Of a stretch of DNA of 57,643 bases, positions 52,156-57,643 are shown piece after piece. The number at the start of each line of letters is the position of its first letter. The stretch's first letter is position 1. The notes beneath the pieces were generated by a model. It had not been told where the DNA came from and ran no database searches. It saw nothing but the letters and a program-made list of their open reading frames with translations. The position numbers and the translations under genes are program-made. The stretch lies in contig CAISOH010000192.1 of assembly GCA_903887005.1 (NCBI GenBank), forward strand, positions 1 to 57,643. Reading direction: 5' to 3'. The stretch comes from an uncultured Bacteroidota bacterium. GTDB taxonomy: Bacteria > Bacteroidota > Bacteroidia > Chitinophagales > Chitinophagaceae.

Positions 52156-52644
52156 TTATGCATCGCCGTTGACCATTAGATCATAGTATTTATTTTTAGT
52201 TAGGTTAATCTTTAAATTAAAAAAACAATTGCCACCATCTTTTACAGAGACAAGTTGTTTTTTCCAATTAGACCATTGACAACAAAAAAAGTTGATCCAA
52301 ACAACTTTTTCACCTTTTGGAGTCATTACAACAATAAACTGTTGTTTATATTTTCTTAGATCTATGACGAAATATTCCCGCTTAACTTGAGGGTTCTTCA
52401 AATGCAATTTATTGAATACTACTTCTTGTTTAATATTGTATTCATTGATGCATTTATACACTAACTTTTCAGCTTTAATTATGTCATTCTCATTAAGTTC
52501 TACCTTAATTGAGTTTTTAGGAAAATTTTCTCGATAATCAAAAATATTGAAAGGTAAAATAACATATCGAGATGTATCAAGATGTTGAGCATATCCGTTA
52601 AGTGGCCATAAAAAAAACAATAGTAAATAGAATAGCTGTTTCAT
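52156..52644 (-). CDS. Hypothetical secreted protein
   Basis: 162 residues from ATG 52644 (MKQLFYLLLFFLWPLNGYAQ), a normal signal peptide; an ATG at 52662 would overlap the arfB stop. The mature protein has no recognisable domain; it contains a short KREYFVIDLRKYKQQFIVVM and an NFFCCQWSNWKKQ Cys pair. It is AT-rich compared with radA and arfB and could be an acquired gene. Downstream of arfB in the same direction, probably co-transcribed. Confidence 0.6.
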   Translation of the reverse strand: MKQLFYLLLFFLWPLNGYAQHLDTSRYVILPFNIFDYRENFPKNSIKVELNENDIIKAEKLVYKCINEYNIKQEVVFNKLHLKNPQVKREYFVIDLRKYKQQFIVVMTPKGEKVVWINFFCCQWSNWKKQLVSVKDGGNCFFNLKINLTKNKYYDLMVNGDA

Positions 52645-52661
52645 AAAATTTGTATTTGGCA

Positions 52662-53060
52662 TTATGAATCTTTCGGCGCCCTCCTCATCTCCTTCTTCAA
52701 AGACTCCTTCTTCTTGCTCTCCAAGCGTTTTTCTTTGGCTGCTTTAGATGGTTTTGTGGGTTTGCGCTTCTTTGGTTTTATGAGGCTTTTGGCTACCAGC
52801 TCTTCCATTTTATGTTGAGCTATTTGCTTATTCTCTAATTGTGAGCGTGTCACACTGCATTTTACGGCAAGGAAGCCGTCCTTATTTATTTTGTTTTTGA
52901 GTTTCTCCTGTATCAGTTCCTTTTCTTCATCTGTAAAAAAGCGCGACTCCGCTACATTCCATAACGCTTCCGCCTGGGTCTCCACCTTGTTTACGTTTTG
53001 GCCACCACTGCCGCCGCTGCGCGCTGTTTTAAAAAATATTTCAGAAGAAAATCCGTTCAC
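52662..53060 (-). CDS. arfB: Alternative ribosome-rescue factor / peptidyl-tRNA hydrolase ArfB (ICT1-like)
   Basis: 132 residues. The release-factor-like catalytic motif is present (KTARSGGSGGQNVNKVETQA, GGQ at 19-21), followed by AEALWNVAESRFFTDEEKEL and VKCSVTRSQLENKQIA; the C-terminus is a long Lys/Arg-rich tail (KPKKRKPTKPSKAAKEKRLE) that enters the mRNA channel of stalled ribosomes. Hydrolyses peptidyl-tRNA on non-stop complexes. Length and motifs are normal. Confidence 0.92.
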   Translation of the reverse strand: MNGFSSEIFFKTARSGGSGGQNVNKVETQAEALWNVAESRFFTDEEKELIQEKLKNKINKDGFLAVKCSVTRSQLENKQIAQHKMEELVAKSLIKPKKRKPTKPSKAAKEKRLESKKKESLKKEMRRAPKDS

Positions 53061-53116
53061 GCTGTAAAATTAGTTCATCCATACTATTCATTTAATTAAT
53101 TTTATTCACACTAAGT

Positions 53117-54169
53117 ATGGGAACAGGTAACCAGGAATTTCAGACAGTCATTATTACAGCCATCAGAGAGGAAACTCCGAATGTGAAAATATTTACTTGC
53201 GCCGGTGAAAACGGCAGCGCCATTCCTTATGTTGCCGGCCAGTTTATCACTTTTGTTTTTACACATCATGGCAAAGAAGAGCGCCGGTCTTATTCTATAT
53301 CATCATGCCCGGTATTGAAAGAACCGCTTTCATTTACTGTCAAGCGGATAGATAATGGAGCGTACTCGCGCTTATTGATAGACTGGGCTGCGGCAGGTGA
53401 TCAATTGCAAACGACCGGGGCGGCAGGCCTTTTCACAATTCCGGTAAATATGGATGCTTATGAACAGGTTTTTTTCTTTGCTGCGGGTATTGGTATCACA
53501 CCAATTTTTTCTTTGATAAAAACTTTACTGCATACGCAGGCAAATAAACACATTGTGCTTATTTACAGCAACCGATCAAAGGATGAGGTCGTCTTTTATA
53601 ACGAACTGATTACACTGGCCAGACAATTCCCCGACAGGCTCAAAGTAGATTTTTTATTCAGTACGGCTTTCAATCTCGCCAGGGCCAGATTGAGTAAGGG
53701 GCTATTGCCGGTACTGTTGAAAGAGTACTCCCTTGCCCCAAAGGAGAAAATGCTTTTTTACATCTGCGGCCCGTTCCAGTATATGCGCATGGCGATCTAT
53801 TCATTGGAAGAGCAGGGAATACACAACGATCAGATCAAAAAAGAAAATTTTTATACCAACGACCGGCAAATAATAAGGGCCGAACCGCCTGATAAAGCAG
53901 TTCACGACGTAACTATAAAATACAAGGGAAGGGCATATAGTTTTCCGATGCAATATCCTGAAACAATTTTACAGGCAGCAAAAAAGAATGGACTTAATTT
54001 GCCCTATAGTTGTGAAGTGGGCAGGTGCAGCAGTTGTGCAGCCATCTGCACAAAGGGGAAAGTATGGCTTTCTTATAATGAAGTGCTGATGGATGCCGAC
54101 CTGGAACGAGGAAGCATACTCACCTGCGTAGGCTACCCGATTGACGGGGATGTAACAATAGAGATTTAA
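53117..54169 (+). CDS. Flavodoxin/ferredoxin reductase with plant-type [2Fe-2S] domain (PaaE-like)
   Basis: 350 residues. FAD domain (RRSYSISSCPVLKEP), NAD(P) domain (FFFAAGIGITPIFSLIKTLL, ICGPFQYMRMAIYSLEEQG), and the C-terminal ferredoxin domain with Cys ligands in LPYSCEVGRCSSCAAICTKG and LTCVGYP. The order matches PaaE, the reductase of the phenylacetyl-CoA epoxidase, and related reductases (HmpX, Hcr). The paaABCD genes are not in the window, so the partner oxygenase is unknown. Its stop overlaps the 3' end of the membrane-protein gene by 4 nt, convergently. Confidence 0.88.
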   Translation: MGTGNQEFQTVIITAIREETPNVKIFTCAGENGSAIPYVAGQFITFVFTHHGKEERRSYSISSCPVLKEPLSFTVKRIDNGAYSRLLIDWAAAGDQLQTTGAAGLFTIPVNMDAYEQVFFFAAGIGITPIFSLIKTLLHTQANKHIVLIYSNRSKDEVVFYNELITLARQFPDRLKVDFLFSTAFNLARARLSKGLLPVLLKEYSLAPKEKMLFYICGPFQYMRMAIYSLEEQGIHNDQIKKENFYTNDRQIIRAEPPDKAVHDVTIKYKGRAYSFPMQYPETILQAAKKNGLNLPYSCEVGRCSSCAAICTKGKVWLSYNEVLMDADLERGSILTCVGYPIDGDVTIEI

Positions 54170-55875
54170 TCCTGATCTACATTCTTCTTACCCATATCCA
54201 CAATTTTCCATTTATCGCCAACTTCATAAAGCAAAAGATATTGTTCTGTAGGTTTCTTTAATGTAAGCTCATACCAGTGGCCTGCATCAATGACGTTGAG
54301 TTTGTAATCCTTATTTTCATAGTTGTATCCGCCTTTACCTTCGTACCACCACCAGGTGCCCCATTGATTGAGCGTAACATGTATGGTGCTGTCATTAGCA
54401 ACGGTTACATGGGCTCCGTCATCCGGTGTTTGCATATTGTAAGAGAGTACATCATAAACTGTGTTGTCAATCTTTTTATCCGGCAACAAAAGATTATGCA
54501 TCAGTTTATATTCACTCTCTTTTTCAGAGCCTATCATTGGAGTACCATTCAGGCATTCGGGCAGGTTCAGCAGGATAATGGTTTTATTTCCCGCATCGGG
54601 AATATTGTTTAGCAGTTCGTGAATTACTCTGGCAGATTTGCTCCAATACCTGCTTACCATTATTGCAAAACGCAGGTTTATAAGTGTATATACTAAAATG
54701 ATGACTATCCTTACATTTTGTTTTGGAATGGCGCTTATCAGCACAGCAAACAATACATAGAAAAAGGGTGCGGTAAAATAAATATACCGGTCGAACATCA
54801 CTAAAAGCGTTTCCCTGAACCATATAGGTATCAAAAGTGCAAGGGTTATCATTACAAATACAAATAGCAGGCATGCCACCCTCCCTTTTCCACTCATGTT
54901 ACGGAAACGGGCAACAATAATTGCACAGATAACGGTTATAATGCTGTAAAACAGGATGATGCCTAAGGTTGAATCGCAAAAAGAATATACCTGCTGCCTA
55001 ATGTCGTTCGGGAAAAATCTGCCAATGAAAAGTAAATGGAAAAGGTATTTTGCAGGTTTCCCGAAACTTTGAAAATTTATTAAAGTAACTGTCTCTGTTC
55101 CGATGCGGGATACCCAACTGCCATAAAAAATATGGAATGCAGCGAAACGAAGCGCAAACAATGATAACATGGGAATGAAGAAAAACTTCACTACCCTGCT
55201 AAACATCTTCTTATCAAATGAAGGCGTATAACGGTAAAAAATTCCAAGCGTCAGGATAAGCCATGGAGTAACATAAAATACCTCCAACGAGAAAGTGGAC
55301 AGAAAATAAATTACTCCTGCCATCCATGCATACTTCTGGGCTCCGGTATGCACAAATCGTTGTACGAAAAGAAGTATCAGCATTATAAGCAGTAATCCCT
55401 GCAGGAAATGAAAGGAAGGTTCCCATACAATAACCTCAGACAAATAGGGAGAAACACAAAACAACAATACACCAAAAAGGGCAATCATTTTGCCGTTTGC
55501 AACATCCGTATCATCGAGCAGGCACGAGCAAAATATAAAGACAAGGCAGGCATTAATGGAATGCAGGGTGATAAACAGCAAATGCCACAGCCAGGCATTG
55601 ATACCAAATAGTTTGTAAAAGAAATAAGTAACTAATTGAGTGAACTGGTATAAACTGCGGGCATGGAAATTAGTGCGGTTGACATATTCCCAAAAGCCAT
55701 GATTTTTTACCTGGTCGAGCCAGCCGGTGAAGTCGGTTACAAAACCCGCTTTTGCAGCAGGATAATATAAAACAAATAACAAGCACCAAACAATGCAGAA
55801 TAGTAACCCTATATGAATAGGTTTGTCTTTCTGTGGAGCAGTTATGTAATTAAAAAGTTTTGTTTTTGACAGCAA
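54166..55875 (-). CDS. Polytopic membrane protein, GT-C/mannosyltransferase-like
   Basis: 569 residues. Ten or eleven hydrophobic segments between about 20 and 410, and a C-terminal extracytoplasmic region of about 150 residues (IILLNLPECLNGTPMIGSEK, VTVANDSTIHVTLNQWGTWW). The first periplasmic loop contains TDFTGWLDQVKNHGFWEYVN and NFHARSLYQF, a layout typical for GT-C-type sugar transferases and other membrane proteins of unknown function (O-antigen or glycoprotein assembly). Monocistronic. The catalytic acid is not certain. Confidence 0.7.
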   Translation of the reverse strand: MLSKTKLFNYITAPQKDKPIHIGLLFCIVWCLLFVLYYPAAKAGFVTDFTGWLDQVKNHGFWEYVNRTNFHARSLYQFTQLVTYFFYKLFGINAWLWHLLFITLHSINACLVFIFCSCLLDDTDVANGKMIALFGVLLFCVSPYLSEVIVWEPSFHFLQGLLLIMLILLFVQRFVHTGAQKYAWMAGVIYFLSTFSLEVFYVTPWLILTLGIFYRYTPSFDKKMFSRVVKFFFIPMLSLFALRFAAFHIFYGSWVSRIGTETVTLINFQSFGKPAKYLFHLLFIGRFFPNDIRQQVYSFCDSTLGIILFYSIITVICAIIVARFRNMSGKGRVACLLFVFVMITLALLIPIWFRETLLVMFDRYIYFTAPFFYVLFAVLISAIPKQNVRIVIILVYTLINLRFAIMVSRYWSKSARVIHELLNNIPDAGNKTIILLNLPECLNGTPMIGSEKESEYKLMHNLLLPDKKIDNTVYDVLSYNMQTPDDGAHVTVANDSTIHVTLNQWGTWWWYEGKGGYNYENKDYKLNVIDAGHWYELTLKKPTEQYLLLYEVGDKWKIVDMGKKNVDQD

Positions 55876-55997
55876 TGTATTTTAAGATATGTAAACAAAT
55901 ATAGCCTATATATAAAACTACAAAGAAGAAAACTTAAAAAGGATACTTTAATTCATTAACTATTTATCAGTAATTTCATGGCTCGAAATTCATAATT

Positions 55998-56708
55998 ATG
56001 GTAGCTAAATCACACAAAGCGTCATTACTAATTGCAGAAGATGAAGAAAGCCTGCGCGAAGCGCTGAAACTGAATCTTGAATTGGAGGGTTATGAAGTAA
56101 CTACTGTTGACAATGGGCCTGCGGTAATAAAAATGGTAAAAAATGAATACTTCGACCTCATAATACTGGATATTATGCTGCCGGAAATGGATGGCATTAC
56201 GGTATGTGAAACTATAAGGATGCAGCATAATGATGTGCCGATACTGTTCTTATCTGCCCGTAACAGCGGCGCTGATCGGGTAGAAGGGTTGAAAAAAGGC
56301 GGTGATGATTATCTCACAAAACCATTTAACCTCGAAGAGTTGCTGCTTAGAGTGGACAAGCTGATCACTAAAAATAAAAGAATAAAGGAACCGCTTGCCA
56401 TTGGGGATATTTATGAATTTGATGGTTGTAAAATAGATTTCGCGGCGCATGAGTGCACAGACAAAAACAAAGAGCACCAGGAACTAAGCAAAAAGGAAGC
56501 GGCATTACTAAAATTACTGATTGAGCACGAAGGTGAAGTAGTATCGCGGGAACAGATATTGCAGATTGTATGGGGTTATAACGTTTATCCCACTACACGA
56601 ACCATAGACAATTTCATCCTTAATTTCCGTAAATTTTTTGAAAAAGACAGCAGGAATCCGAAACATTTCCATTCTATCCGGGGTATAGGGTATAAGTTTA
56701 CGAAGTAA
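55998..56708 (+). CDS. OmpR/PhoB-family response regulator
   Basis: 236 residues. Receiver domain with acidic pocket (AEDEESLREALKLN), phosphoacceptor Asp58 in DLIILDIMLPEMDG, Thr/Ser switch (FLSARN) and Lys108 (GGDDYLTKPFN). C-terminal winged helix: SKKEAALLKLLIEHEGEVVS, ILQIVWGYNVYPTTRTIDNF, and the wing RGIGYKF. A transcription activator; no histidine kinase is next to it, so its partner is elsewhere or it is an orphan. Both target and signal are unknown. Confidence 0.93.
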   Translation: MVAKSHKASLLIAEDEESLREALKLNLELEGYEVTTVDNGPAVIKMVKNEYFDLIILDIMLPEMDGITVCETIRMQHNDVPILFLSARNSGADRVEGLKKGGDDYLTKPFNLEELLLRVDKLITKNKRIKEPLAIGDIYEFDGCKIDFAAHECTDKNKEHQELSKKEAALLKLLIEHEGEVVSREQILQIVWGYNVYPTTRTIDNFILNFRKFFEKDSRNPKHFHSIRGIGYKFTK

Positions 56709-56718
56709 TTTAAATCAG

Positions 56719-56763
56719 GTAAAAGGTTAAAGGGTTAAAAAGTTAAAAGGTTAAAGGGTTAAG
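56719..56763. repeat. Tandem GGTTAAA repeats after the response-regulator gene
   Basis: AAAGGTTAAAGGGTTAAAAAG and AAAAGGTTAAAGGGTTAAGA follow each other, a 24-nt unit repeated about twice. Similar AACC-type units lie at 34998-35035. Confidence 0.5.
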
Positions 56764-56810
56764 AAAGTGTTCAAGTATAGGGAAACCCCGAATGCTGCAT
56801 AAAAGATTTT

Positions 56811-57350
56811 TCAGTGAGCGTACTGATATATTTCCGAGACACTCACATCACCTTCAAATAACTTTATCAGCTTTTTGTGCTCGTCATATAATGCCAGGTC
56901 TGGCACAACCTTTATTCCGTAAAAAGTGCCGAAGAAAAATTCATAGTCCCTGCCTACCAATTGTATGTTTTTATAATCTGCCAGATGGTATTTTGCGTAA
57001 AAATTGCGAAGATCAGTCATGCTATGTACGGGAGTGACCATGTAAAACTGCACATTTTCAAGGGAATCCATCGCTTTAGTTAAATGCCGCATGAGTGCCT
57101 GGCAGTGTTTACAATCGGTTGAAAAAAATACGATCATTGTCTTTTTCCCGGCAGGTATATTGTAAGTATTAAAAATAGTAACGCTATCCATCATCCTGAT
57201 ATTAAAGGCAGGCAATGTCGGATATTTCTGGTATGGCTTAAGGGTGTCTGTCGCCTGCGCTTTTTTATTTATTGTATCCTTCTTTTCCTGTGCATATATG
57301 CCCGTTGCAAATAAACCAAGCAGCAGCGTTAGCGAAAATATTTTTCTCAT
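56811..57350 (-). CDS. Secreted thioredoxin-like (TlpA/redoxin) protein
   Basis: 179 residues. Signal peptide MRKIFSLTLLLGLFATGIYA; thioredoxin fold with the CxxC motif Cys80-Lys-His-Cys83 in MIVFFSTDCKHCQALM and the cis-Pro region YGIKVVPDLALYDEHKK. Likely a periplasmic disulfide reductase or peroxiredoxin-like redox protein (cytochrome maturation or stress). The remaining window (57351-57643) shows no supported gene; a possible start codon at 57615 reads MLTPQKKYN but runs off the end. Confidence 0.85.
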   Translation of the reverse strand: MRKIFSLTLLLGLFATGIYAQEKKDTINKKAQATDTLKPYQKYPTLPAFNIRMMDSVTIFNTYNIPAGKKTMIVFFSTDCKHCQALMRHLTKAMDSLENVQFYMVTPVHSMTDLRNFYAKYHLADYKNIQLVGRDYEFFFGTFYGIKVVPDLALYDEHKKLIKLFEGDVSVSEIYQYAH

Positions 57351-57643
57351 GATTATAAAATTAGGGAAAAAAACAGGAATTGTTAAGCGCCGTACAAGTG
57401 GTTAATAAAATAGTTCAACTGCATCAAGGTCATTACCGCCGAGTCCGCGAAGGGCGAGACATCGGCGGGGACTGTTTCAATTTTCATCAGAATAATACTA
57501 AATAGTCGTCCATCAAAAAGTCTGGAATCCGCGTCCATTCTATGTTTTGAGAAAAAATCGTTCAAATAAACTACAAGCTATTTGAAAAAGTTGCAAAAAG
57601 CTTGCAATTTAGAGTATGCTTACGCCTCAGAAAAAATATAATC

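Noticed and set aside
57383-57565. 60-codon minus-strand frame near the right edge
   Set aside because: No family resemblance, no -7 box or terminator, and amino-acid composition is not convincing.
1-57643. tRNA/rRNA genes and CRISPR arrays
   Set aside because: I looked through the intergenic regions for cloverleaf-like sequences, rRNA motifs and regularly spaced repeats of 24-40 nt and found none; a covariance-model scan would be needed to exclude them fully.

Overview
The window reads as chromosomal DNA of a member of the Bacteroidota, most likely a Chitinophagaceae-like organism. Evidence: many promoters carry the Bacteroidota -7 box TAnnTTTG with a TTG about 20 nt upstream; there is little Shine-Dalgarno signal; many Cys-lipoproteins and secreted proteins are present; and several families typical of the phylum occur (DUF4476, DUF6089-like, TIGR02757, PadR plus PspC, AbiEii toxin with a DUF6922-like partner, AsmA-like, TypA, PduO-type adenosyltransferase). 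Species cannot be named from the sequence alone. I saw no rRNA or tRNA genes and no CRISPR array.

Layout. 1-9.9 kb: the C-terminal end of an IS30-type transposase abuts a truncated NHL-repeat gene, followed by a Gly/Met-rich lipoprotein, an AsmA-like protein, rfbA, an ALDH8-like aldehyde dehydrogenase, a lipoprotein and a YkgJ-type cysteine-cluster protein. 10.0-17.1 kb: yifB/comM (Mg-chelatase-like AAA+ ATPase) is split by a 5.5-kb insertion (10897-16403). The insertion carries a large serine recombinase, a small serine resolvase, a putative CfrBI-like restriction endonuclease with no visible methylase, a possible excisionase-like HTH protein and several small unknown genes. Both junctions can be reconstructed to the base: a shared GA dinucleotide restores the yifB frame, and the joined element ends form a perfect 31-bp inverted repeat around an 8-nt centre. 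This is the most notable feature of the window.

17.3-21.7 kb: a four-gene DevABC/TolC-type export operon followed by a LysR remnant. 21.8-25.2 kb: an autoregulated-looking PadR/PspC pair, then an AbiEii-type toxin-antitoxin pair whose toxin gene carries a nonsense codon. 25.3-34.8 kb: YkuD-type protein, PBP1A, an unknown gene behind tandem operator-like boxes and a possibly structured leader, Nudix hydrolase, polysaccharide deacetylase, lipoprotein, small proteins, purN, threonine aldolase. 35-43.3 kb: typA with a terminator-like hairpin in its leader, a DUF5670-like peptide, glycyl-tRNA synthetase, a polytopic membrane protein, TIGR02757, a BamA-like barrel. 43.5-50.2 kb: DUF4476 protein, B12-binding mutase subunit, enoyl-CoA hydratase, outer-membrane protein, cobalamin adenosyltransferase, a RelE/ParE-type toxin-antitoxin pair, oligoendopeptidase F. 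50.2-57.6 kb: a candidate small RNA, radA, a small secreted protein, arfB, a PaaE-like reductase, a membrane glycosyltransferase-like protein, an OmpR-type response regulator and a thioredoxin-like protein.

Most genes are housekeeping or envelope functions in short units. The accessory signal is concentrated in the yifB element, the IS30 edge, the decayed toxin and LysR genes, and several intergenic spacers made of degenerate short repeats.
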